Below are positions 7,189-14,976 of a stretch of 54,825 nucleotides of DNA, piece by piece (within the stretch, counting starts at the first letter, position 1; each line of letters begins with the position of its first letter). A program made the position numbers and the translations under genes. The DNA comes from Arthrobacter celericrescens (GTDB taxonomy: Bacteria; Actinomycetota; Actinomycetes; Actinomycetales; Micrococcaceae), in the NCBI RefSeq assembly GCF_003614925.1, contig NZ_QYLP01000034.1, forward strand, positions 1 through 54,825, in the 5' to 3' direction. A model generated the notes under the pieces. That model made no database searches. It worked only from the letters and a program-made list of their open reading frames with translations, and was not told the origin of the DNA.

Positions 7189-8181
7189 TCATGCGACGGG
7201 AGTGGGGTAAGCGGAGGCCCACTGATCGAGCAACTCGCGGTTCGGGGTGATGAAGTGTTCCTCGGTGTACCTGCCCTGCGTTACGCCGAGTCGGGCGCGC
7301 TCGTCGCGGTCGTAGGAGATCAGTGTCCGTGAGAAATCCTGTGCGCCCAGGCTTGGTCGATAGACAGCCGGTGCGGCGGAGTTCGCGTTGTAGATCTCGG
7401 GGCGGTAGATCTTCTGGAACGTCTCCATCGTGCTGATCGTGCTGATCAGCTGCAAGTCGGTGTAGTCGTTCAACAGGTCGCCGCGGAAGTAGAACGCCAG
7501 CGGCGCGACGCTGCCATGCGGCATGAAGTAGCGCACGCGCAGCCCCATCTTGCCGAAGTACGCGTCCGTGAGGGAGCCGTCGTCCTGCTGGTACTCGAGG
7601 CCGAGAATCGGGTGGCTTTTGCCTGTGCGGTGATAAGTCTTGGAGGTGGAGACGCTGATGCAGATCACGGGCAGGTGCGGGAAGCGCTGCCGGTAGGCAT
7701 CGGAGTCGAGGAAGTGCTGGAAGAGCTTGCCGTGCAGGTCTCCGAAATCCTGTGGGAGGGCAGGCTTGCCCGAGCCGTCGCTCGCGGCGGGCAGCACCAC
7801 GCTGAAGTCGTAGTCACGCACGTACGACGAGAAGTTGTTGCCCACGATGCCGTGGCTGCGGGTGCCGGTCTGCCGGTCGACGACGCACGTGTCGAGAACC
7901 TCGAGCAGAGGGAACTGCTGCTCCTCGCCGTCTGAGGCGAAATGAACGTTGGCCGAGACGATCTCGAGCTCGAGGGCATAGCGGTCACCGTTCGGGTTGT
8001 CCCAGTGCGCGAGGGCGTTGAAGCGGCGATTGATCATCGTCAGGGCGTTGCGCAGGTTTTCCTGACGATTCTCACCACGGGCCAGATTGGCGAAGTTCGT
8101 GGTGATGCGCGAGCTCTCGGAGGGCGTGTAGTCCTCGTCGAAAGGGGTGGTGGTGATGCTGAAGGTGAATGCGTCTGCCAT
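7189..8181 (-). CDS. mesX: DUF1852 protein, partner of MesD
   Basis: A 330-residue soluble protein that I recognise as DUF1852 from MADAFTFSITTTPFDEDYTP, ARGENRQENLRNALTMINRR and the C-terminal RYTEEHFITPNRELLDQWAS. This family is found next to MesD-type methionine synthases and is reported to be required for their activity together with oxygen. Its chemistry was undefined when I last knew. The ATG at 8181 has no clear ribosome-binding site, so leaderless translation is possible. It is the first gene of mesX-mesD-flavin reductase and is divergent from a LysR regulator. Confidence 0.85.
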   Translation of the reverse strand: MADAFTFSITTTPFDEDYTPSESSRITTNFANLARGENRQENLRNALTMINRRFNALAHWDNPNGDRYALELEIVSANVHFASDGEEQQFPLLEVLDTCVVDRQTGTRSHGIVGNNFSSYVRDYDFSVVLPAASDGSGKPALPQDFGDLHGKLFQHFLDSDAYRQRFPHLPVICISVSTSKTYHRTGKSHPILGLEYQQDDGSLTDAYFGKMGLRVRYFMPHGSVAPLAFYFRGDLLNDYTDLQLISTISTMETFQKIYRPEIYNANSAAPAVYRPSLGAQDFSRTLISYDRDERARLGVTQGRYTEEHFITPNRELLDQWASAYPTPVA

Positions 8182-8303
8182 GGTGGCCAATCTGATGGTG
8201 AAGGGCCTGGGCTGGCCGTCGGAGTCGATGTGTCCATCATGCAGCGATTTCGCTGATATCAGGTAACTAGGCGTGACTATGGAATTGTATAGACTGAATC
8301 TAT
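8182..8303. promoter_or_regulatory. Divergent mesX / LysR control region
   Basis: The 120-base intergenic region contains the perfect palindrome CTGATATCAG (8253-8262) and a LysR-type T-N11-A inverted repeat ATAGA-CTGAA-TCTAT (8289-8303) that overlaps the ATG of the LysR gene. TGTATAGACT (8287-8296) could be a -10 element for a leaderless LysR transcript. These are plausible binding sites for the LysR protein, not proven ones. Confidence 0.5.
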
Positions 8304-9243
8304 GGTTCAGAGTGTGAACGGCCTGACGCTGCAGCAGCTGCGGTATTTCATCACGGTCGCGGACGAGGGGTCGATCTCCGCGGCCGCCGATCTGCTCTAC
8401 GTCGCACAGCCGACCATGTCCGCGGCGATGAAAGAGCTCGAAGCCCGTGTGGGGCGCACGCTCCTCGTCCGCTCGGCGAGGGGAGTCGCGCTCACCGCTG
8501 ACGGTGCGGAGTTCCTTGGCTACGCCAGGCAAGTCGTCGAGCAGGTGGAGCTGCTCGAGCAGCGCTACCTCGGCCGGCCGCCGTCCCGTCGTCTGCTCGG
8601 GGTATCGACGCAGCATTATTCGTTCGCCGTGGATGCGTTCGTCAGGATGGTCCAGGCGAGCGGGGCCGATGAGTACGAGTTCTCCCTGCGCGAGACGCGC
8701 ACCGAGGAGATCATCGAGGACGTCCGCACGCTCCGCAGCGAGATCGGCATCCTCTACCGAAACGACTTCAACCGAAAAGTCCTCGACAAGCTGCTTCGCG
8801 AATCCCGGCTCGTGTTCCACCCCTTGTTCCTCGCCGATCCGCACATCTTCATCTCGCGCAGCAACCCGCTCGCGTCCCGGCGGCGGGCAACTCTCGAGGA
8901 TCTCGAAGATCTGCCGCGGCTCACCTTCGATCAGGGGGCGAACAACTCGTTCTATTTCGCCGAGGAGATCCTCTCCACACTTTCCAGCAAGCGCGACATC
9001 CGGGTCTCCGACCGTGCGACCATCTTCAACCTCATGATCGGCCTGGGCGGGTACACGATTTCGACGGGCATCATCAGCGGCGAGCTCGATCCTTCGATCG
9101 TCGCCATCCCACTCGAAGTCGACGAGCGCATCGAGATCGGCTGGATTGATCACGCCGCGGTTCCGCTGACGGAACAGGCGCGGCGCTATCTCGCAGAAGT
9201 GCGGGCGGTCGTCACGGGCTTCGGGGTGGAAGTGCTCGGCTGA
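8302..9243 (+). CDS. LysR-family regulator of the mes operon
   Basis: A 313-residue LysR-type regulator. The N-terminal helix-turn-helix is LQQLRYFITVADEGSISAAA followed by AQPTMSAAMKELEARVGRTLLVR. A periplasmic-binding-protein-like effector domain covers about 90-300. No ribosome-binding site precedes the ATG at 8302, and a LysR-like inverted repeat covers the start, which suggests a leaderless, autoregulated transcript. Position and orientation make it the probable regulator of the divergent mesX-mesD-flavin reductase genes. By analogy with MetR it might respond to homocysteine or methionine status; this is inference. Confidence 0.85.
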   Translation: MVQSVNGLTLQQLRYFITVADEGSISAAADLLYVAQPTMSAAMKELEARVGRTLLVRSARGVALTADGAEFLGYARQVVEQVELLEQRYLGRPPSRRLLGVSTQHYSFAVDAFVRMVQASGADEYEFSLRETRTEEIIEDVRTLRSEIGILYRNDFNRKVLDKLLRESRLVFHPLFLADPHIFISRSNPLASRRRATLEDLEDLPRLTFDQGANNSFYFAEEILSTLSSKRDIRVSDRATIFNLMIGLGGYTISTGIISGELDPSIVAIPLEVDERIEIGWIDHAAVPLTEQARRYLAEVRAVVTGFGVEVLG

Positions 9244-9292
9244 AGGCGTCGAGGGGGTCGTGAGGGGAACAGGGATTTCCTCAACAAAGCCA

Positions 9293-9331
9293 AGGGGCCT
9301 GGGCCCGGTGGAATACCGAACCCAGGCCCTC
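9293..9331 (-). terminator. Hairpin downstream of lysC
   Basis: GGGCCTGGG (9295-9303) pairs with CCCAGGCCC (9321-9329) around a 17-base loop, 42 bases past the lysC stop and between the convergent LysR and lysC genes. There is no strong T-run on either strand, so the terminator call is tentative. Confidence 0.45.
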
Positions 9332-9372
9332 GCGGCCGAACATCTATTTGCCGTTAGCGGGCTGAGCCCGCC

Positions 9373-10719
9373 TTAGCGGCCGGTGCCGCCGTAGACGGTG
9401 GCCTCGGATTCGCCGTCGAGCTCGAACGCCGCGTGGATGGCGCGTACGGCGTCGTCCAGCTTGTCGGCGCTGGTGACCACCGAGATGCGGATCTCCGAAG
9501 TGGAGATCATGTTGATGTTGATGCCGGCGTCGGACAGGGCCTTGAAGAAGGTGGCCGAAACACCCGGGTGCGAACGCATGCCGGCACCGATCAGGGAGAG
9601 CTTGCCGACGTTCTCGTCGTACTCGATGCTCTCGAAGCCGATTTCGCCCTGGGCAGCGCGGAGGGCGGCGAGGGCGTCGGCGCCTTCAACGATGGGCAGG
9701 GTGAAGGAAATGTCCGTGTGGCCGGTGCCGTGGGTGGACACGTTCTGGACAATCATGTCGATGTTCGAGTGCGCATCGGCGATGACCTGGAAGATCGCCG
9801 CGGCCTTGCCGGGGATGTCAGGGACGCCGACAACGGTGACCTTGGCTTCGGACCGGTCGTGGGCCACGCCGGAGATGATTGGCTGCTCCAAGGCAACTCC
9901 CTCTTGAGTGGTGATCTTGTCATCGGCACCGGGCAGGACCCAGGTGCCTTCGTTCTGGCTGAATGAGGAGCGCACGTGCAGCGGCACGCCGAAACGGCGG
10001 GCGTACTCCACGCAGCGCAGGTGCAGGATCTTCGCGCCGGAGGCGGCCAGCTCCAGCATTTCCTCGCTGGAGATGGTGTCGATCTTCTGCGCGGACGCCA
10101 CCACGCGCGGGTCAGCGGTGAACACGCCGTCCACGTCGGTGTAGATCTCACAGACGTCGGCATCCAGCGCAGCGGCCAGGGCGACGGCGGTGGTGTCCGA
10201 ACCGCCGCGGCCCAGCGTAGTGATTTCGTTGGTGCTGCGGCTCATGCCCTGGAAGCCGGCCACGATGGCGATGTGCTCTTTGTCCAGGGCGGTGCGGATG
10301 CGGTGCGGGTCGACGTCGATGATGCGCGCCTTGCCGTGGATGCCGTCGGTGATCATGCCGGCCTGGGAGCCGGTGAAGGACTGGGCGGACGCGCCGAACT
10401 TGTTGATGGCCATGGCGAGCAGGGCCATGGAAATGCGCTCGCCGGCGGAGAGGAGCATGTCCATCTCGCGGGCGGGGGCGGAGTCGGTGACCTGGCCTGC
10501 GAGGTCCAGCAGTTCGTCGGTGGTGTCGCCCATGGCGGAAACGACGACGACGACCTCGTTGCCTGCCTTCTGCGCGTCGACCACGCGGCGGGCAACGCGC
10601 TGGATGCCTTCGGCGTCAGCCACGGAGGAGCCGCCGAACTTCTGGACGATCAGCTGTTTGGTCTTGGCAGGCTGCGCGGCCAGTTCATCGCTTTTCACTT
10701 CGGTAGTGGGCATACTCAT
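9373..10719 (-). CDS. lysC: Aspartate kinase
   Basis: A 448-residue aspartokinase, the first enzyme of the lysine, threonine, methionine and diaminopimelate pathway. The kinase motif KFGGSSVAD is at about 27-35, with [19 protein letters not shown] and [15 protein letters not shown] further on. Two C-terminal ACT domains (about 280-448) contain [21 protein letters not shown] and [15 protein letters not shown], which bind lysine and threonine in actinobacterial homologues. Start is ATG 10719, with a second in-frame ATG two codons later. In many actinobacteria asd follows lysC directly; here the mes block lies downstream. In relatives an internal start yields a separate beta subunit; I cannot confirm one here. 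Confidence 0.95.
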   Translation of the reverse strand: MSMPTTEVKSDELAAQPAKTKQLIVQKFGGSSVADAEGIQRVARRVVDAQKAGNEVVVVVSAMGDTTDELLDLAGQVTDSAPAREMDMLLSAGERISMALLAMAINKFGASAQSFTGSQAGMITDGIHGKARIIDVDPHRIRTALDKEHIAIVAGFQGMSRSTNEITTLGRGGSDTTAVALAAALDADVCEIYTDVDGVFTADPRVVASAQKIDTISSEEMLELAASGAKILHLRCVEYARRFGVPLHVRSSFSQNEGTWVLPGADDKITTQEGVALEQPIISGVAHDRSEAKVTVVGVPDIPGKAAAIFQVIADAHSNIDMIVQNVSTHGTGHTDISFTLPIVEGADALAALRAAQGEIGFESIEYDENVGKLSLIGAGMRSHPGVSATFFKALSDAGININMISTSEIRISVVTSADKLDDAVRAIHAAFELDGESEATVYGGTGR

Positions 10720-10961
10720 GCGCGCACCCTCACTGCATCACTTGGGAATCGAAAACACCGCACGGCCATTTACGGCATGCCAGCGTGGCTTATTCGGCCA
10801 GTTTATCGCCGTGTGTCCCGGGCCCGGGAATTGTGACCAAATCTCGGCCCCTGGGTGGATGTGCGTGACTTTCGCCACGGCGTACGATCGAGGCACGATG
10901 CGGCCTGCCGGCATGTCCGCCGCGCAGGTTCAAGCTCTGTAGGGGGAAACAGAGGTGGAGT

Positions 10962-11921
10962 ATGTCCGTTTCAGAAATTCCTGAGACAACCCGGGCGCCT
11001 CTTGCGTCCGGGGTTTCCGCGGTGGGTGTCTCCCGCCGCTTCGGTTCCGTCCACGCCGTCGAGCAGATGGACTTCGAGGCCCCGGCCGGGCGGGTCACCG
11101 CGCTCATCGGCCCCAACGGGGCTGGCAAGACCACGCTGCTGCTGATGCTGGCTTCGCTGCTGCAGCCGGACAGCGGCACCATCACAGTGGATGGACTGGA
11201 CCCGGCCAAGGACAGCGCGGCCGTGCGGCGCCGGCTCGGCTGGATGCCGGACACCTTGGGCGTCTGGGAGTCCCTGACCGCCCGGGAGATCCTGGTTCAG
11301 ATGGCGCGCTTCTACCGCCTGCCCAAAGCCGGGATCGATGCCCGCGTGGCCGAACTACTGGCGCTGGTTCGGCTGGAGGAACTCGCCGACCAGCCCGCCC
11401 GGGTGCTCTCGAAGGGCCAGCAGCAGCGGCTCAGCCTGGCGCGCGCCCTGGTCCACGACCCCTCCGTCCTCCTCCTGGACGAACCCGCGGCCGGCCTCGA
11501 TCCCGGCTCCCGGGTGGAACTGCGGACGCTTTTGAGGAACCTGGCCGCGGCCGGGAAGTCCATCGTGGTGTCCTCGCACGTGCTCAGCGAACTCGATGAA
11601 ATCGCCGACGGCGCCGTGTTCGTCAACCAGGGCCGCACCGTCAAGCAGCAGACCATTGAAGAAGCCGCGCAGCAGGGCCGCCGCTACGCGATCACCGCCC
11701 TGGACCCGGCCGCGCTCGCCGCCAAGCTCACCGAACTGGGGCTTGAGTTCAAGGCCGGAAGCGGCCGCCGTCCGTCCGTGTCCCTCCTGTTGAGCCACGA
11801 CGACGGCGCTGCCGCCCTGCTGCGCGACCTCGTCACCGCGGGGATCGCCGTCGTGTCCTTCGGGCCGGCGAGCGGCGCCCTGGAAGAGACGTACATGAGC
11901 CTGGAAACGGAGCGGAAATGA
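10962..11921 (+). CDS. ABC transporter ATP-binding protein
   Basis: A 319-residue ABC ATPase. Walker A GPNGAGKT is near residues 49-56, the signature is the variant LSKGQQQRLS, and Walker B VLLLDEPAAGLDP is followed by the switch His in VVSSHVLSELDE. The C-terminal 80 residues form the extra domain seen in CcmA/DrrA-like exporters. ATG 10962 has AGAGGTGGAG just upstream. The stop overlaps the permease start (ATGA at 11918-11921). The substrate is unknown. Confidence 0.9.
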   Translation: MSVSEIPETTRAPLASGVSAVGVSRRFGSVHAVEQMDFEAPAGRVTALIGPNGAGKTTLLLMLASLLQPDSGTITVDGLDPAKDSAAVRRRLGWMPDTLGVWESLTAREILVQMARFYRLPKAGIDARVAELLALVRLEELADQPARVLSKGQQQRLSLARALVHDPSVLLLDEPAAGLDPGSRVELRTLLRNLAAAGKSIVVSSHVLSELDEIADGAVFVNQGRTVKQQTIEEAAQQGRRYAITALDPAALAAKLTELGLEFKAGSGRRPSVSLLLSHDDGAAALLRDLVTAGIAVVSFGPASGALEETYMSLETERK

Positions 11922-13075
11922 GCGCGGAAAAAACTCTCCCGGGGCCCGCTTCGGCTCCGGACCCCGCTGAGGTGCGGGGCGCCGTCGCCGGTTATCTCGG
12001 CGGGATCCGCGACGTCGTGGTGCTGGAGATGAAGCAGCGGCTGCGTTCGCGGGGCTGGTACATCATGCTGGGCATCTGGTTCGTGGTGATCGCCCTGGTG
12101 ACGGCACTGACCTGGGCCGGCTGGAACGCCTCCATGGAGGTCCGCTACTCGACGCCCGTGCCGGACGGCATGCCCCAGCCGGACGGGCCGGGGTCAGCGA
12201 TCTTCGAAGTGGTGCTGGCGTTCGTGCTGCTCTTCGCCCTGCTGGTCGCACCGGCGCTGTCCGCCAACGCCGTCAACGGCGACCGGGCCGGCGGCACCCT
12301 GGCGATCCTGCAGGTCACCCTGCTCACGCCCGGGCAGATCCTCTGGGGCAAGTTCTGTGCCGCCTGGCTGGCAGCGATCGCCTTCTTGGCCGCCAGCGCG
12401 CCGTTCCTGATCTTCGCGGTGCTCCTAGGCGGGCTGACTCCCGGGCACGTGCTGGTGTCCCTGGTGATGCTGGCGGTCGAGGTGGCCGTGATCTGCGGGA
12501 TCGGCGTGGGCATTTCGGCGCTCGCCGGGAGACCGCTGTTCTCGATCGTGGTCACCTACCTCACGGTGGCGGCGCTGGTGGTCGGCTCCCTGATCGCCTT
12601 CGGCCTGGGCGTGCAGCTGACCCAGGGAACCATCAAAGCCAACCAGGCGCAGTACAACTCGGCGGAGTTCGGACCCGGCGCCTATCCGGGTTCTCCCGAG
12701 TACACCTGTTCGGGCCCGCTCGTAGAGCAGGACGCGCTGCGCACCGAACGGGTCGCCTGGCTGCTGGCCCTGAATCCCTACGTGGTGGTGGCCGACGCCA
12801 TCCCGTACCCGGAACGCAAGACCCCGTCCTACTACTACTCCGGCGGCATGATCGAGAACATCAGCCAGGGTGCCCGGGCGGCGCTCGCCGGTCCCGAGGG
12901 CACCTACGCCTGCGCCAACGGGAAGGTGCAGCCGCAGTACCTGCAGCAGACCACTCCGTTGTGGCCGCTTGGCCTTGCGCTGCAGCTGGGCCTGGCCGGG
13001 CTGCTGCTCTGGCTCGGCTGGCGTGCCCTCCACACACCTGCCCGGCGCCTGGCCGCGGGCACCCGGATCGCCTGA
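11918..13075 (+). CDS. ABC-2 type transporter permease
   Basis: A 385-residue integral membrane protein. The first membrane segment is near residues 48-68 (GWYIMLGIWFVVIALVTALT), with about five more clustered from 100 to 230 and a last one near the C-terminus. APALSANAVNGDRAGGTLAILQ is typical of ABC-2/DrrB-like permeases. Between the last two membrane segments lies a roughly 120-residue extracytoplasmic loop containing two cysteines (TCSGPLV and YACANG). It is coupled to the ATPase gene by ATGA. The next gene carries a similar loop pattern. Confidence 0.85.
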   Translation: MSAEKTLPGPASAPDPAEVRGAVAGYLGGIRDVVVLEMKQRLRSRGWYIMLGIWFVVIALVTALTWAGWNASMEVRYSTPVPDGMPQPDGPGSAIFEVVLAFVLLFALLVAPALSANAVNGDRAGGTLAILQVTLLTPGQILWGKFCAAWLAAIAFLAASAPFLIFAVLLGGLTPGHVLVSLVMLAVEVAVICGIGVGISALAGRPLFSIVVTYLTVAALVVGSLIAFGLGVQLTQGTIKANQAQYNSAEFGPGAYPGSPEYTCSGPLVEQDALRTERVAWLLALNPYVVVADAIPYPERKTPSYYYSGGMIENISQGARAALAGPEGTYACANGKVQPQYLQQTTPLWPLGLALQLGLAGLLLWLGWRALHTPARRLAAGTRIA

Positions 13076-13081
13076 ACCGCC

Positions 13082-14293
13082 ATGGCCGCCGGCCAGCCGC
13101 CTGAGGACGAACCCCGCTACGAGCCGATCGGCCGGGACGTGTACGACGACGGCGGGCGGGCCGGGGCTGGCGGCGGTTCTGCATTGGAGGACGACGGCGG
13201 CGGCAGTCCGCCCAGCGTGCCGTTCCGGACGGTTGCGGCCGGCGCGGTGCGTGGTGCCTGGGCGGACACGATGGCGTCGTTCCGGACCGTGTCCTTCTGG
13301 ATCGTCCTTGTCGCCGCGGTGGCGGGGGCGGGTCTCTCCGCGTACCTGCTCCTGGTGTGGTTCGGTGTTGTCGGTTGGGAGGCGGCCGGGCCCGTGGCGC
13401 TGTTTCTCCTGGCCGGTGGCGGGCTCTCCCTGGCCGCCGCGGTCCTTGGCTCGGTGTGGGGATTCGCGCGGGGCCGGACCGGGGCGCCGGGGTCCGAGGG
13501 GTCTGGGTCCAAGGCGCCGGGGTCTGGGGCTCAGACCATGCCGGTCCGCCTGCTGGCGTGCTTGATGCGGGGACTTGCGCTCGCCATTCTTGGCGTCGCC
13601 CTGCTGCTGGTGCTCCGCCTTCTCCTGGGTGCTCCGGGTCCCGTCGAGTTTTCCGTCGATCCCGCCTCGGGATTGCCGGAGACCCCGGCGGGGGGCATTC
13701 CGGCGCCGCCCGGCCTGGAGCTCCTGGCACTGCTGACGGTGCTTTTCGAGGTGGGTGTTTTCGCGCTGCTCGGCATGGGGTTCCGGGCGTGGTTCACGGC
13801 CCGGCTGCCTGGGGCCGCACTGACCGTGGTGTCGACGGGCCTGTTCGCTGTCGGGAACTTCGCCGCGGCGTTCTTCCTGCTGCCGGGAACGCTGGTCACC
13901 GAGCGGACTTCCATCCCGGTCAACGTGGAGCGGGACCGTGTCGGCCGCTACCTCTCCTACGACTGCGTCGGGGATCTGGTGCGCAGTGCGCCTGTGCTGC
14001 ACAGCGAACGCGTCATGTGGCTGACGGCCGGGAATCCGGCCTTGCTCTACTGGACGCTCGCCTCGGAGCAGGTGCCGACGGAGGGTGAACTGGGCTGGTT
14101 CCTGGTGTCCTTGCAACAATCCACGGTGGGGCCGGCCTACGATGTCGCCTGCATCAACGGGGTGCCCAGCGACGCGGCCCAGTCCGGGTTCCCCTTGTCC
14201 ACCATCGGAATCGCCGGACAGCTGGCGGCCGCCGCCGCGGTGACGGGCGCCGGTGTCCTGGCCGGCCGCCGTCGGGCACGTTCCGGCTCTTAG
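13082..14293 (+). CDS. Membrane protein, accessory to the ABC exporter
   Basis: A 403-residue protein with an acidic Gly-rich N-terminus (1-45), then about six to seven hydrophobic segments (for example FWIVLVAAVAGAGLSAYLLL, LALAILGVALLLVLRLLL and a final AAAAVTGAGVL). A segment near 295-365 (YDCVGDLV...LHSERVMWLTAGNPALLYW ... DVACINGVP) resembles the extracytoplasmic loop of the permease just upstream, including spaced cysteines and an ERV-x-WL-x(3)-NP core. It starts 6 bases after the permease stop, so it is in the same operon. It may be a second, diverged permease subunit. Substrate unknown. Confidence 0.75.
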   Translation: MAAGQPPEDEPRYEPIGRDVYDDGGRAGAGGGSALEDDGGGSPPSVPFRTVAAGAVRGAWADTMASFRTVSFWIVLVAAVAGAGLSAYLLLVWFGVVGWEAAGPVALFLLAGGGLSLAAAVLGSVWGFARGRTGAPGSEGSGSKAPGSGAQTMPVRLLACLMRGLALAILGVALLLVLRLLLGAPGPVEFSVDPASGLPETPAGGIPAPPGLELLALLTVLFEVGVFALLGMGFRAWFTARLPGAALTVVSTGLFAVGNFAAAFFLLPGTLVTERTSIPVNVERDRVGRYLSYDCVGDLVRSAPVLHSERVMWLTAGNPALLYWTLASEQVPTEGELGWFLVSLQQSTVGPAYDVACINGVPSDAAQSGFPLSTIGIAGQLAAAAAVTGAGVLAGRRRARSGS

Positions 14294-14309
14294 CGGCCGG
14301 ACAGCTGTA

Positions 14310-14909
14310 TCAGGACAGGGCGTTGCGGCGTCCTTCGAAGGCACGGCCCAGCGTGACTTCGTCGGCGTATTCGAGGTCGCCGCCCACTGGCAGCCCGGAG
14401 GCGAGCCGGGTAACCGTGATGCCGATCGTCTTCAGCATGCGGGCCAGGTAGGTGGCCGTCGCTTCGCCTTCGAGGTTCGGGTCGGTGGCGATGATGATTT
14501 CCTGGATTTCGCCGTCGTTGAGGCGGGTCAGGAGTTCGCGGATCCGCAGCTGTTCGGGGCCGATGCCGGCGATCGGGTTGATGGCGCCGCCCAGCACGTG
14601 GTACCTGCCGCGGAAGGACCGGGTCCGTTCGACGGCGAGCACGTCCTTGGATTCCTCGACGACGCAGATGACGGTGGGATCACGGCGCGGGTCACGGCAG
14701 ATGTTGCAGGTTTCCTGCTCGGTGACGTTTCCGCAGACGGTGCAGAACTTCACCCGTTCCTTGACCGTGGTGATCGCGGCGACCAGGCGTTTCATGTCCT
14801 CGGGGTCGGCCTCAAGGATATGGAAGGCGAGGCGCTGGGCCGACTTCGGCCCGACGCCGGGGAGCCGGCCGAGCTCGTCGATCAGCTCTTGAACTGCACC
14901 CTCGTACAC
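14310..14909 (-). CDS. recR: Recombination mediator protein RecR
   Basis: A 199-residue RecR. It has an N-terminal helix-hairpin-helix ([20 protein letters not shown]), a four-cysteine zinc motif (Cys56, 59, 68, 71) and a Toprim domain ([33 protein letters not shown]). It acts with RecF/RecO in loading RecA at gapped DNA. It starts at GTG 14909 and lies downstream of dnaX on the same strand, the usual bacterial dnaX-recR order; there is no separate YbaB gene between them. Confidence 0.95.
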   Translation of the reverse strand: MYEGAVQELIDELGRLPGVGPKSAQRLAFHILEADPEDMKRLVAAITTVKERVKFCTVCGNVTEQETCNICRDPRRDPTVICVVEESKDVLAVERTRSFRGRYHVLGGAINPIAGIGPEQLRIRELLTRLNDGEIQEIIIATDPNLEGEATATYLARMLKTIGITVTRLASGLPVGGDLEYADEVTLGRAFEGRRNALS

Positions 14910-14976
14910 AATGTCCTCGTTTTTTCAGTGGAGTTGTTGGCGTTGGTTGTCGTGCGGCTATTTGCCCGGCGCGCGG

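Noticed and set aside
5473..9331. Mobile element ends around the mes block
   Set aside because: The two hairpins are unrelated in sequence, there is no transposase or integrase, and no target duplication was found.
12425..14344. 639-codon frame antisense to the ABC permease genes
   Set aside because: Composition (Arg/Gly/Pro-rich) is that of a shadow frame and the plus-strand membrane proteins are well supported.
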